Positions 16,264-25,494 of a stretch of DNA of 64,000 bases are shown here, one piece after another. The stretch comes from Oscillospiraceae bacterium (GTDB lineage: Bacteria; Bacillota; Clostridia; Oscillospirales; Oscillospiraceae), in contig JAAWQX010000001.1 in NCBI GenBank assembly GCA_022800755.1, forward strand, positions 1 to 64,000. Direction: 5' to 3'. The notes beneath the pieces are model-generated. The model was not told the DNA's origin. It was given only the letters and a program-made list of their open reading frames with translations, and searched no databases. The translations under genes were made by a program, and so were the position numbers. Position 1 is the stretch's first letter. Each line of letters begins with the position of its first letter.

Positions 16264-17136
16264 ATGAAACATTTCAAACAAATTTTGTCGGCCGCGGTCG
16301 TTTTGGCCTGTGTGCTGTACGGCGCGGCCCAGTGGTATTTCAGTGCGCCGGAACCGCAAGTGGACCTGGACGTGCATTATATCGACGTGGGCCAGGGGGA
16401 TGCCATCCTGGTGGTGTGCAACGGTGAAGCCATGCTTATTGACGGCGGCGACAACGGCGCGGAGGACATCCTCCCGGACTATCTGAGCCGGCAGGGCGTG
16501 ACCAAACTGGATTACATCGTCGCCACCCATCCCCACGCCGACCACTGCGGCGGGCTGGATGCGGCGGCCCGGTCCGTGGACCTGGGCACGGTGTACACCT
16601 CCTGCCTGGATTACGACACCAAGAGCTTCCGGGACTTCATCGGCACCGTGGAACAAAAAGGCGGCACGCTGACTTTCCCGGAACCGGACAGCAGCTTTGA
16701 CCTGGGCGGCGCCACCGTGACCGTCCTGGGGCCCCGCACCTACAACGTACCGGAGACCTGGAACAACGCCAGCATCGTACTGCGGCTGGTATACGGCGAC
16801 ACGTCGTTTTTGTTCACCGGGGACATGGAACAGGAAGAGGAGACCGAACTGCTGGAAGCCGGGTGCGACGTGTCCTGCGACGTGCTGAAGGTGGGCCACC
16901 ACGGCAGCCGCACGTCCTCGGGCTACCGGCTTTTGTACGAGGCCGCCCCCACCGCCGCCGTCATCAGCTGCGGCACGGATAACGACTACGGTCACCCCCA
17001 CAAGCAGGCTCTGGAGCGTCTGAACGACGCGGGCGTGTCTTACATTTTCCGCACCGACCTGCAAGGCTCTATCGTCTTTCACAGCGACGGAACAGATTTG
17101 ACCTATACCACGGAATACAACAACGACTGGAATTGA
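16264..17136 (+). CDS. ComEC/Rec2-type metallo-beta-lactamase protein, exported
   Basis: A 290-aa protein with an N-terminal membrane anchor or signal (about 5-24) and a beta-lactamase-fold hydrolase domain like the C-terminal part of ComEC. Motifs: VHYIDVGQGDA, LIDGGDN, the metal ligands THPHADHCGG, FTGDME and KVGHHGSRTS. It lacks the competence channel domain, so it is not the DNA-uptake pore; stand-alone relatives are proposed extracellular nucleases or phosphodiesterases. It is followed after three bases by the SLH protease gene, so the two share a transcript. Confidence 0.85.
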   Translation: MKHFKQILSAAVVLACVLYGAAQWYFSAPEPQVDLDVHYIDVGQGDAILVVCNGEAMLIDGGDNGAEDILPDYLSRQGVTKLDYIVATHPHADHCGGLDAAARSVDLGTVYTSCLDYDTKSFRDFIGTVEQKGGTLTFPEPDSSFDLGGATVTVLGPRTYNVPETWNNASIVLRLVYGDTSFLFTGDMEQEEETELLEAGCDVSCDVLKVGHHGSRTSSGYRLLYEAAPTAAVISCGTDNDYGHPHKQALERLNDAGVSYIFRTDLQGSIVFHSDGTDLTYTTEYNNDWN

Positions 17137-17139
17137 ACT

Positions 17140-18687
17140 ATGAAAAAATTACTTGCATTGTTACTGACCCTCTCCCTGCTGACCCCCGCCGCCCTGGCCT
17201 ATGCCCCGGCGGAAAAAGCCGCGGCGGACAAGCTGTTTGAGCAGGGCTTATTCTATGGCACCGGCGAGGGCTATGAGCTGGACCGCGCCCTAAATCGCCA
17301 GGAAGCCACCGCATTGCTGGTGCGTCTTGTGGGCCGGGAGGCCGTCGCCCTGAACGGCGATTACACCGCCACGTTCTCTGACGTTGCCCCCTGGGCCACC
17401 GGCTATGTGGGCTATGCCCAGCGCACCGGGCTGGCTGTGGGCTACGACGACACGACCTTCGGCGCTTATGACCCCGTCACCCCGGAGCAGTATCTCACCT
17501 TCGCCCTGCGGGCCTTGGGATACAGCGACGCGGCGGGGGATTTCCGCTGGGACGACCCCTGGATTCTGGCCATCCACCTGGGGCTGGCGGATTCCAAGGC
17601 GGAATTCTCCGCGCCCCTCACCCGGGGCGGCGCTGCGCTGATCTCCAGCCGCGCGCTGGATAGCGCCATGAAAGGCACGGACACGCCCCTGACCGAGCAC
17701 CTGTCCCTGGCGGAGCAGGTCCGGCAGGACGCGGCATTGACCCCCCAGCAGATCTACCGCCGGGCGGCCAACGCGGTGTTCTATCTGGAATCCTTTGAAG
17801 CCGACGCCCCGGACACTCCCAGCGGCGAAGCCAGCGGCTTTTTCATCAGCCCCGACGGCATTGCCGTGACCAATTACCATGCCCTGATCGACACCGCCGC
17901 CGCGGAGATCACTACCCGGGACGGCGAGGTCTACCCCGTTTTGAGCATTCTCTACGGCAGCACCCGGGACGATATCATCATCATGCAGGTGGGCAAAACC
18001 GCCGACAGCGGCCGCACCGTGCAGGCTTTCCCCTATCTGGACCTGGCGGACCCCGCCTCCGCCCGGGTGGGCGACCCCGTGTACGCTCTGGGCGCGCCCC
18101 TGGGCCTGCGGGATACCTTCACCTCCGGCGTACTGTCCAGCCTGTCCCGGAGCACCGGCGGGCGGGAGTACCTGCAAACCACCGCGCCGATCTCTTCCGG
18201 TTCCTCCGGTGGACCCCTGCTGGACGCCTACGGGAAAGTCCTGGGCGTCACCAGCGCGTCTTACGCCAACGGGCAGAACCTGAATCTGGTCACGTCCGTC
18301 AACACCGTGCGCACCGCCCGGTACTCCGCCCCCGGCAAGCCCTATTTCGACTACTTCAAAGGCGCGGTCTACCACCTCACGGCCGACCGCCCGGAGCTGA
18401 CCCTGACAGAGGGCGAGACCCAGACCGTCGTGGTGGCCTGCGACTACCCGTTCAGCCCCACCCTGCAATTTGAAAACAGCGATTTCTTCACCATCTCCGC
18501 CGAATGGGGCGACTGGGTGGACGACACCCACGTGGCCCTGCGCATCACCGGCGTGAACCCCGGTGATGCGGAACTGTCCGTGCGCTACTCCGACGTGAAA
18601 AGCGACGCGGAGCTGACCATTCGCATCACCGTCCTCCCCGCCCAGGAGGAGACCGACCCGCCGCCGGAGACCGGCGAGACTGCATAA
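17140..18687 (+). CDS. SLH-domain trypsin-like (HtrA-type) serine protease
   Basis: A 515-aa secreted protease tethered to the wall. Residues 1-20 are a signal peptide; about 27-180 are SLH repeats (FSDVAPWATGYV, GYDDTTFGAYDP); about 205-400 are a chymotrypsin-fold domain with His247 (TNYHALI), Asp278 (RDDIII) and Ser356 (SGSSGGPL); the last ~110 residues are a beta-sandwich, not a PDZ domain. The usual HtrA has a membrane anchor and PDZ, so here the SLH module replaces the anchor. Surface protein quality control or processing is the likely role. Confidence 0.88.
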   Translation: MKKLLALLLTLSLLTPAALAYAPAEKAAADKLFEQGLFYGTGEGYELDRALNRQEATALLVRLVGREAVALNGDYTATFSDVAPWATGYVGYAQRTGLAVGYDDTTFGAYDPVTPEQYLTFALRALGYSDAAGDFRWDDPWILAIHLGLADSKAEFSAPLTRGGAALISSRALDSAMKGTDTPLTEHLSLAEQVRQDAALTPQQIYRRAANAVFYLESFEADAPDTPSGEASGFFISPDGIAVTNYHALIDTAAAEITTRDGEVYPVLSILYGSTRDDIIIMQVGKTADSGRTVQAFPYLDLADPASARVGDPVYALGAPLGLRDTFTSGVLSSLSRSTGGREYLQTTAPISSGSSGGPLLDAYGKVLGVTSASYANGQNLNLVTSVNTVRTARYSAPGKPYFDYFKGAVYHLTADRPELTLTEGETQTVVVACDYPFSPTLQFENSDFFTISAEWGDWVDDTHVALRITGVNPGDAELSVRYSDVKSDAELTIRITVLPAQEETDPPPETGETA

Positions 18688-18697
18688 GGAGCGCGCC

Positions 18698-19084
18698 ATG
18701 GGATTTGATTTGATGTTCAGCATCGTACCGGTATTTATATTCATCATATTTGCCATCGTCATCGTCGGCATTATCACCACCGCCGTGCGGGGCGTCAGCC
18801 AGTGGAGCAAAAACAACGCCTCCCCCCGCCTGACCGTGGAAGCCGCCGTGGTGGGCAAGCGCATAGACGTGACCCACCATCAGCACGCCAACGCCGGCGA
18901 CCAGACCGGGGCGCACGGTTATCACACTACCAGTTCTACCAGCTATTACGTCACGTTCCAGGTAGAAAGCGGCGACCGCATGGAATTTTCCGTCAGCGGT
19001 GCGGAATACGGGATGCTCATTGAGGGCGACCGGGGGCGGCTCAGCTTCCAGGGGACCCGCTACCTGGGCTTTGAAAGGACCTGA
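18698..19084 (+). CDS. DUF2500-family membrane protein
   Basis: A 128-aa protein with one N-terminal transmembrane helix (about 6-28) and a beta-rich external domain. The ASPRLTVEAAVVGKR and YYVTFQVESGDRMEFSV segments match DUF2500. No function is established for the family. It follows the SLH protease by 10 bases and precedes a DUF445 gene by two bases, so all belong to one envelope-related transcript. Confidence 0.82.
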   Translation: MGFDLMFSIVPVFIFIIFAIVIVGIITTAVRGVSQWSKNNASPRLTVEAAVVGKRIDVTHHQHANAGDQTGAHGYHTTSSTSYYVTFQVESGDRMEFSVSGAEYGMLIEGDRGRLSFQGTRYLGFERT

Positions 19085-19086
19085 CC

Positions 19087-19950
19087 ATGGAATACCTGCA
19101 CTACATCGCCGGACCGCTCATCGGCGCGGTCATCGGCTATTTCACCAACTATATCGCCGTGAAGATGCTCTTTCACCCCCACGAGGAAAAGCGCGTTTTC
19201 GGCAAGCGCCTGCCGTTCACCCCTGGGGTCATCCCGAAAAACAAACCCCGGCTGGCCCACGCCATCGGTGAAGCCGTCGCCAACGTCCTGCTCACCAAAC
19301 AGGACATCGCGGGGCTCATCACCGATTCCGCCACGCAGAAAGCCGGAACCGCGCTGGTGGCTGGCTCCGGCCTGTTCGGGGAAGGCTCCCTGGAGGACTT
19401 CGCCCGGCGCATGGGCGCGGGAGAGCTGAACACAGAGCATTTGGAGCGGTTCCTCACGGACAAGGTCTGGGACAGCCTGAAGACCATGGACATCGGCGCG
19501 CTGGTGGAGCAAAAGGCCCAGGAGATCATCCAGAGCAAGCCCATGCTGGCGCTGCTGCCCGTGGACAGCATTTTGAGATCCATCACCGCCAAGGTGAATG
19601 AGTATGTGGAGAGCGAGGACTGCCGGGAAAAGATCGCCGGAGCCATCCACGAGAAAGTGGAGGAACTGAAAAAAGCCCCCACCGGTGAGACGCTGGCGTC
19701 TCTCGGCCTGACCGAGACCGCCGCCGAGGGCTACGTGGCGGACATTCTGCAAAAGGTGGCCAACACCTGCGTGGAGCCGCTGCTGGGTTATCTGAACATA
19801 TCCAAAATGATCGAGGACAAAATCAACGACATGGACATTCAGATGTTTGAAGACCTGGTCATGTCGGTGATGAAAACAGAGTTGAACGCCATTGTGAATC
19901 TGGGCTTTTTCATTGGGCTTATCATTGGCGTGGTAAACATTTTTATTTGA
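19087..19950 (+). CDS. DUF445-family membrane protein
   Basis: A 287-aa protein with a hydrophobic N terminus (GPLIGAVIGYFTNYIAVKMLF, trimmed here), a long helical middle and a C-terminal membrane helix (FFIGLIIGVVNIFI). The start GYFTNYIAVKMLFHP and TPGVIPKNK are signatures of DUF445/YheB-like proteins, whose role is unknown; some are needed for spore coat or envelope stability. It is the last gene before a terminator. Confidence 0.87.
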   Translation: MEYLHYIAGPLIGAVIGYFTNYIAVKMLFHPHEEKRVFGKRLPFTPGVIPKNKPRLAHAIGEAVANVLLTKQDIAGLITDSATQKAGTALVAGSGLFGEGSLEDFARRMGAGELNTEHLERFLTDKVWDSLKTMDIGALVEQKAQEIIQSKPMLALLPVDSILRSITAKVNEYVESEDCREKIAGAIHEKVEELKKAPTGETLASLGLTETAAEGYVADILQKVANTCVEPLLGYLNISKMIEDKINDMDIQMFEDLVMSVMKTELNAIVNLGFFIGLIIGVVNIFI

Positions 19951-19954
19951 CGGC

Positions 19955-19987
19955 AAAAATCCCCCTGACAGGATCAGGGGGATTTTT
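19955..19987. terminator. Bidirectional terminator between DUF445 and YigZ genes
   Basis: AAAATCCCCCTGA (19956-19968), loop CAGGA, TCAGGGGGATTTT (19974-19986), T runs on both sides. Confidence 0.92.
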
Positions 19988-20610
19988 TATAGCTTCACGG
20001 CCCGGAAGTCCTCGCCCACGGTCTCCGCTGTAACGCTTCCGGCGGTCACGTCGAACACCCGGGCGCAGAAGGCTTCCGCGGCTTCCTCGGGGAGCAGGGC
20101 GCGGATGGTCACGTCCGCGGCGTACTCCGTATCTGTGACGATGCCGGACACGGCTTCCACTTCCTTTTTCAGCCGCTCCAGCAGGGAATAACCGCAGGGG
20201 ATGCGCACCTCCACCCATCGGCGGACCACGGCGACACCCGCGGTGTCCAGCGCGTCTTTGGCGCTTTTTGTGTAGGCCCGCAAAAGACCGCCCGCGCCCA
20301 GCAGGACCCCGCCGAAATAGCGGGTCACCACGCACACGAAGTTGGTCACGCCCTGGCGCTGGAACACCTCCAGCATGGGCACCCCGGCGGTGCCTTGGGG
20401 TTCGCCGTCGTCGGAGTAGCGCACGGGGCCGTCCTTGATGGCGTAGCACCAGCAGTTGTGGCGGGCATCGTAGAACTCTTTTTTCATGGCGTCGATAAAG
20501 GCGCGGGCGGCGTCCTCGGTCTCCACCATGCGGACGTGGCCCAGGAAGTCTGATCGTTTTTCGGTGAACTTTGCTTCGCCGGGACCGGCGGGGATGTAAT
20601 ATTCTGTCAT
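19987..20610 (-). CDS. YigZ/IMPACT-family protein
   Basis: A 207-aa cytoplasmic protein of the UPF0029/IMPACT family. The start at 20610 is set by AAAGGAGG upstream. The family core is clear: KFTEKRSDFLGHV, HNCWCYAI, YSDDGEPQGTAG and RYFGGVLLGAGGL. Eukaryotic IMPACT modulates GCN2; bacterial members may act on ribosomes or antagonise stalling, which is not settled. It is a single-gene unit. Confidence 0.9.
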   Translation of the reverse strand: MTEYYIPAGPGEAKFTEKRSDFLGHVRMVETEDAARAFIDAMKKEFYDARHNCWCYAIKDGPVRYSDDGEPQGTAGVPMLEVFQRQGVTNFVCVVTRYFGGVLLGAGGLLRAYTKSAKDALDTAGVAVVRRWVEVRIPCGYSLLERLKKEVEAVSGIVTDTEYAADVTIRALLPEEAAEAFCARVFDVTAGSVTAETVGEDFRAVKL

Positions 20611-20668
20611 GGGGGCGGGGCCTCCTTTGGTTGGATTTTTGCATAGTCGTAGTGCGGGAGATTCCACC

Positions 20669-20696
20669 CCATTTCTTTTGTGACCAAAAGAAATGG
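20669..20696. terminator. A/T-rich hairpin between hflX and yigZ
   Basis: CCATTTCTTTTG (20669-20680), loop TGAC, CAAAAGAAATGG (20685-20696), a perfect 12-bp stem. It lies between hflX and the yigZ-type gene and may terminate hflX, although it has no strong T tract. Similar hairpins may recur elsewhere in such genomes. Confidence 0.5.
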
Positions 20697-20747
20697 TTCT
20701 GAATACGTCGCACTAAAATCTAAATTACATGTCTTTCAAAGCCGCCC

Positions 20748-22016
20748 TCACAGCACCTCCGCCGCGAACTCCTTCACCCGGCCCCAAAGCTCCGGCTTCA
20801 CCACCGCTTCAATGACCGTACAGTCCTCGGCGTACTCCAACTTCAGCACCGCCGCTTCCCGCTGTAACAGGTCTACCAAATCCCCCCGCTGATAGGGGAT
20901 GCGCAGCACCGCGTGGTGCTTGCCCCGGTTCAGCAGCGCCGCGACCTTTTCCGTCAACGCGTCCATGCCCTCTCCCGTCCGGGCGGACACGCACACAACG
21001 TCCTCCCCGTGGGGCAGGATGCCGAAATACCGGTCGCACTTGTTGAACACCCGGAGCGTGGGCGTGTCCTCCGCTCCCAGTTCCCGGATCAGGCCGTCTA
21101 CGATCTCCGCCTGGCTCTCCCAATCGGGGTTGGACAGGTCGATGACGTGCAGCAGCACGTCCGCGTAGGTCAGTTCCTCCAGCGTGGCTTTGAACGCCTC
21201 CACCAGCTGGGTGGGCAGTTTGCGGATGAACCCGACCGTGTCCGACAGCAGCACTTCCTGGGCGTTTTCCAGCCGCAGGTGCCGGGTAGTGGTGTCCAGA
21301 GTGTCGAACAGCCGGTCGTTGGCCGGGATGCCCGCGTCGGTGAGCCGGTTCAAAATCGACGACTTGCCGGCATTGGTATACCCCACCAGCGCCACCACAG
21401 GCACGGCGTTTTTCTCCCGCGCCCGGCGCTGGGTGGAGCGCACCTTGCGCACAGCTTCCAGCTCCTCTTCCAGTTTCTGGATTTTCCGCCGGATGTGCCG
21501 CCGGTCGGATTCCAACTGCGTCTCGCCGGGACCGCGGGTGCCCATTGCGCCCTCCTGACGCTCCAGGTGGGTCCACATACCCGTCAGCCGGGGCAGCAGA
21601 TATTTGTACTGGGCCAGCTCCACTTGCAGTTGCCCCTCCCGGGTCTGGGCGCGCTGGGCGAAGATGTCCAAAATCAGTCCGGAGCGGTCCAGCACTTTCA
21701 CCCCCAGGTCCTCCTGTAAAACCCGCATCTGGGACGGCGACAGCTCGTTGTCGAACACCGCCAGATCGCAGTCGTTGGCCTGAATGAATTCTTTCAATTC
21801 CTGCACCTTGCCGTCGCCGATGAACGACCGGGGTTCCGGCGTGGCGCGGTTTTGCACCATGGCGCCCACCGCCTCGCCTCCGGCGGTCTCCACCAGGGCG
21901 GCTAACTCCTCCATGGAAATGTCCGTGGAGCGCTCCGACGCATCCATGCTCGCCGCGGACAGCCCCGCCAGCGCGGCGCGTTCGATCTTCCGTTTGATTT
22001 CCTTGCTCTCGTTCAT
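20748..22016 (-). CDS. hflX: Ribosome-associated GTPase HflX
   Basis: A 422-aa GTPase that splits stalled 70S ribosomes. The N-terminal domain ends around the LSPSQMRVLQEDLGVKVLDR segment; a coiled region GPGETQLESDRRHIRRK follows; the G domain has Walker A GYTNAGKSSILNRL, switch II DTVGFIRKLP and NKCD. The C-terminal domain (about 360-422) is present. ATGA overlap with the Nudix stop shows translational coupling. Confidence 0.94.
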   Translation of the reverse strand: MNESKEIKRKIERAALAGLSAASMDASERSTDISMEELAALVETAGGEAVGAMVQNRATPEPRSFIGDGKVQELKEFIQANDCDLAVFDNELSPSQMRVLQEDLGVKVLDRSGLILDIFAQRAQTREGQLQVELAQYKYLLPRLTGMWTHLERQEGAMGTRGPGETQLESDRRHIRRKIQKLEEELEAVRKVRSTQRRAREKNAVPVVALVGYTNAGKSSILNRLTDAGIPANDRLFDTLDTTTRHLRLENAQEVLLSDTVGFIRKLPTQLVEAFKATLEELTYADVLLHVIDLSNPDWESQAEIVDGLIRELGAEDTPTLRVFNKCDRYFGILPHGEDVVCVSARTGEGMDALTEKVAALLNRGKHHAVLRIPYQRGDLVDLLQREAAVLKLEYAEDCTVIEAVVKPELWGRVKEFAAEVL

Positions 22017-22486
22017 AAATCGATTTCCATTCCGTCACAGGCGGCATACACCAGCGTGTCGCCTTCGTATTTCAGCTTCAGGGAGAAAAACGGCGCGTTT
22101 TCGTTCAGCAGCCGGAAAAATATCTTGTCCCCCTCCCAGATGGGCAGGTCGCACACCCGGCTCTTCGGCACCCATTCCAGCACGCCCTCGTCGCAGTCCG
22201 TGAGACTGCCGGTGAACGCCGTGCAGGTGTACAGGAACATATACTCCGTGTCCCAGGTGTCGGACACAAAGGTCACGATGCCCCGGAGCGCCGGATCCAA
22301 CAGCGTCAAGCCGGTCTCCTCCAGGGCCTCGCGCTTCACGCACTCCTCGGGGCTTTCCCCGTCCTCGAACTTGCCGCCCACGCCGATCCACTTGTCATGG
22401 TTCAGGTCGTTTTCCTTTTTCACCCGGTGGAGCATCAGGTAGTCGTCCTCCCGCTGGATATAGCACAGCGTCACGTTTTTGTACAC
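22013..22486 (-). CDS. Nudix hydrolase, 8-oxo-dGTP diphosphatase-like
   Basis: A 157-aa nucleotide diphosphatase. GTG at 22486 is the start: GGAGGTG lies seven bases upstream and the protein then begins VYKNVTLCYIQ, normal for the family. The Nudix box runs from GGKFEDGES to REALEETGL, with the REALEE glutamates intact. Homologues with DKWIGVGGKFE are MutT/NUDT1-like 8-oxo-dGTPases. It overlaps hflX by four bases. Confidence 0.88.
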   Translation of the reverse strand: MYKNVTLCYIQREDDYLMLHRVKKENDLNHDKWIGVGGKFEDGESPEECVKREALEETGLTLLDPALRGIVTFVSDTWDTEYMFLYTCTAFTGSLTDCDEGVLEWVPKSRVCDLPIWEGDKIFFRLLNENAPFFSLKLKYEGDTLVYAACDGMEIDL

Positions 22487-22668
22487 AGGCGGCACCTCCG
22501 TTCTGTTTGGAATAGTATACCAAGTTTTGCGGAAAATGTAAACAATTTCCCCGCCTTCCCCCTGTGTGGAGCAGGCTTTTCCTCTGCTGTAGCTTGCGCG
22601 GCAGGCATCCGAAAAACCAACAAGCAAAAAATTTACAAAATAAAAAAGGAAATCGACCGCCGATACAG

Positions 22669-22674
22669 TATAAT
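22669..22674 (+). promoter_or_regulatory. -10 element upstream of the dgt-dnaG-rpoD run
   Basis: TATAAT at 22669-22674, 32 nt before the dgt start codon; the -35 region is A-rich and not close to consensus. Confidence 0.5.
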
Positions 22675-22706
22675 ATAACTACAAGTTATTTTAGGAGGTG
22701 ACCCCC

Positions 22707-23708
22707 ATGCTTCCCAGAGCGCAAAGAGAGCAGTTGGAACGCACCATGATCGGGTCCGACGGCGTACTCAGCGTCCAAAGCAAAGGCCGCGCCCGGCCGG
22801 AACCGGAATGCGACGTGCGCACCTGCTTCCAGCGGGACGTGGACCGGGTCACGCACTCCAAGGCCTTCCGGCGGCTCAAACATAAGACCCAGGTGTTTCT
22901 GCTTCCCGAGGGCGACCACTACCGCACCCGCCTGACCCACACGCTGGAGGTCTCCCGCATCGCCCGCACGGCGGCCCGGGCGCTTTTGCTGAATGAGGAC
23001 TTGGCGGAAGCCATTGCCCTGGGCCACGATCTGGGCCACACACCCTTCGGCCACGCCGGGGAACGGGCGCTGAACAAGCTGTACGCCGCGGGCTTCCACC
23101 ACTATGAACAAAGCCTGCGGGTGGTAGACCGTCTGGAAAAGGACTGCCAGGGTTTGAATCTCTGCTACGAGACCCGCATGGGCATCCTCCACCACACCCA
23201 CGGCGCAACGGACGACACCATGGAAGCCACCGCCGTGCGCCTGGCCGACCGCATCGCCTACGTCAACCACGATCTGGACGACGCCATGCGCGCCGGCATC
23301 GTCGCGGCGGAGGATGTGCCGCAGATCGTCCGGGACCGCATCGGCGTGCGCAACAGCCAGCGCATCAATTCCCTGCTCATGGACCTGATCCAAAACAGCG
23401 GGAACGGCGTCATGGCCCTGTCCCCGGACATGCAGGCGGCCTTCGACCAATTCCATGATTTCATGTACCAGGCTGTGTACCTCAACCCCAAGGCCAAAAG
23501 CGAGGAATCCAAGGTGGACGGCATCATCTCCGGTATCTGGGAATACTACGTCTCCCACCCTGAGCAATTGCCGGAGGACTACCGCGTCATCCACGAGGAA
23601 GAGGGTCTTGAGCGCGCGGTATGCGACTATATCTCCGGCATGACCGACGGCTACGCCATGGAGGTGTACTCGAAAATTTTCATCCCCGCCGCGTGGAGCG
23701 TTAAATAA
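22707..23708 (+). CDS. dgt: dGTP triphosphohydrolase-like HD protein
   Basis: A 333-aa HD-domain protein related to dGTPases, which hydrolyse dNTPs to nucleoside and triphosphate. ATG at 22707 has AGGAGG at eight bases; a GTG nine bases earlier is less likely. HD motifs: HKTQVFL, THTLEVS, GHDLGHTPFGHAGE and the later DRIAYVNHDLDDA. Genes of this type very often precede dnaG in Clostridia, as here (37-base gap). Confidence 0.88.
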   Translation: MLPRAQREQLERTMIGSDGVLSVQSKGRARPEPECDVRTCFQRDVDRVTHSKAFRRLKHKTQVFLLPEGDHYRTRLTHTLEVSRIARTAARALLLNEDLAEAIALGHDLGHTPFGHAGERALNKLYAAGFHHYEQSLRVVDRLEKDCQGLNLCYETRMGILHHTHGATDDTMEATAVRLADRIAYVNHDLDDAMRAGIVAAEDVPQIVRDRIGVRNSQRINSLLMDLIQNSGNGVMALSPDMQAAFDQFHDFMYQAVYLNPKAKSEESKVDGIISGIWEYYVSHPEQLPEDYRVIHEEEGLERAVCDYISGMTDGYAMEVYSKIFIPAAWSVK

Positions 23709-23745
23709 GCGGCGGTTCAGCAAGCCATGAAAGGTGGTGATCGAT

Positions 23746-25494
23746 TTGCCCTTTCCCGAAACATTTTTACAGGAGCTTTCCGACCGCAATGATATTGTCG
23801 ATGTGGTCTCCTCCTATGTGCGCCTGACCAAAAAAAGCGGCGCGAACCTGTTCGGCCTGTGTCCGTTCCACAGCGAAAAGACCCCGTCGTTCTCCGTGGC
23901 GCCGGACAAGCAGATCTATCACTGCTTCGGCTGCGGCAAGGGCGGCAGCGTCATCAATTTCATCATGGAGATCGAGAACCTGTCCTTCCCGGAGGCGGTG
24001 GAGTTCCTCGCCCGTCGGGTGGGGATGCAAGTGCCGGAGGAGGAACGCAACGACCCCCAGGCCCGCCGCCGGGAACAGCTTTTGGCCATGAATAAGGACG
24101 CGGCCCGGTTTTTCTATGACCAGTTCCGCGCCCCCTCCGGCGCCCCCGCTCAGGACTACGCCCTGCGCCGGGAATTGTCCCCCGCCACGGTGAAAAAGTT
24201 CGGCCTGGGCTACGCGCCGGATTCCTGGGACAGTCTCGTGAACGCCATGAAAGCCAAGGGCTACTCCGAGGGGCTGCTGCTCCAGGCGGGCCTGGTGCGC
24301 AAGGGCAAAAAAGGAGGCGTGTACGACACGTTCCGCAGCCGTCTGATGTTCCCGGTGTTCGATGTGCGGGGCAACGTCATCGGCTTTTCCGGCCGCATCC
24401 TGGGCGACGGTGAGCCGAAATATATGAACAGCCCCGAGACTCCGGTGTTCAATAAAAGCCGGAACCTCTTCGGTATGAACCTGGCCAAGAAAACCAAGCT
24501 GGGCTACATCATTCTCTGCGAGGGCAATGTGGACGTGGTGAGTATGCACCAGGCGGGCTTTGACAACGCCGTGGCCTCCCTGGGTACGTCCCTGACCCCG
24601 GAACAGGCCCGGCTCATTTCCCGGTACGTCAATGAGGTGGTCATCGCCTACGACAGCGACGGTGCCGGACAAAAGGCCACCCAGCGGGCCATTACGATTT
24701 TAGAAAAGCTGGATCTGAAAGTCCGCGTGCTCACCATGGAGGGCGCCAAAGACCCGGACGAGTTCATCAAGACCAAGGGCGCCGACGCGTTCCGCAATCT
24801 GCTGGCGAAGTCGGAAGACCATGTGGACTACTCCCTGCGCAGCCTGCAAAGCCGGTTCGACCTGACCACCGGGGAAGGCAAGCTGGATTTTCTGAAAGAA
24901 GCGGAAGCGTTCATCGCCGGATTTTCCGGCAAGGCCGAGCGGGAGCTTTACGCCATGCGGGTGTCCGACACCGTGGGCGTGAGCGCCGACGCGGTGAAGC
25001 AGGACGTGGAGCGGCTCAGAAAACAGCGGGAGGGCCGGGACAAGCGTCAGGCGGAAAAGCAGGAAATGAACCTGGCCGGGCGCTCCCCGGTGAAGACCAT
25101 CCGCTACGAAAACACCCGCTGCGCCATGGCAGAGGAAGGCGTCATCCGCCTGCTGTACAAGGACCCGCAGCTGTTTGACGACGTGCCGGAGCTATCGCCG
25201 GAGGAATTTTCCGTGCCGGAGCTGGGTAATATGTATCGTGTACTCAGCCAACAGACCCGCGCGGGTCCCGTGACCATGGCGTCATTATCCGGCGCGCTGT
25301 CGGCGGACGAAATTTCCCTGCTGACGATTTTACTGCAAAAGCCCGAGACCGCTGCAAACGGACGCAAAGCGCTGTCCGATTACATAGATATCATGCAAAC
25401 CGAGCGTCAAAGCCGGGAACAGTCGGACGACCTGCTGTCCCTGGCGGAAAATCTAAGAAAGAAAAAAGGGTATACGGATCAAGATGGCAACTGA
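23746..25494 (+). CDS. dnaG: DNA primase
   Basis: A 582-aa primase. TTG at 23746 is the best start: AAAGGTGG lies eight bases upstream and the product then begins with [13 protein letters not shown] codons further upstream would overlap the ribosome site. The N-terminal zinc ribbon is [11 protein letters not shown]...HCFGCGKGG; the Toprim part has [13 protein letters not shown] and [10 protein letters not shown]. The C-terminal DnaB-interacting region is short. It overlaps rpoD by 11 bases, the classic macromolecular synthesis order. Confidence 0.93.
   Translation: MPFPETFLQELSDRNDIVDVVSSYVRLTKKSGANLFGLCPFHSEKTPSFSVAPDKQIYHCFGCGKGGSVINFIMEIENLSFPEAVEFLARRVGMQVPEEERNDPQARRREQLLAMNKDAARFFYDQFRAPSGAPAQDYALRRELSPATVKKFGLGYAPDSWDSLVNAMKAKGYSEGLLLQAGLVRKGKKGGVYDTFRSRLMFPVFDVRGNVIGFSGRILGDGEPKYMNSPETPVFNKSRNLFGMNLAKKTKLGYIILCEGNVDVVSMHQAGFDNAVASLGTSLTPEQARLISRYVNEVVIAYDSDGAGQKATQRAITILEKLDLKVRVLTMEGAKDPDEFIKTKGADAFRNLLAKSEDHVDYSLRSLQSRFDLTTGEGKLDFLKEAEAFIAGFSGKAERELYAMRVSDTVGVSADAVKQDVERLRKQREGRDKRQAEKQEMNLAGRSPVKTIRYENTRCAMAEEGVIRLLYKDPQLFDDVPELSPEEFSVPELGNMYRVLSQQTRAGPVTMASLSGALSADEISLLTILLQKPETAANGRKALSDYIDIMQTERQSREQSDDLLSLAENLRKKKGYTDQDGN

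Noticed and set aside
16225-17082. Long antisense frame opposite the ComEC-type gene
   Set aside because: Shadow of a clearly conserved coding frame on the plus strand.
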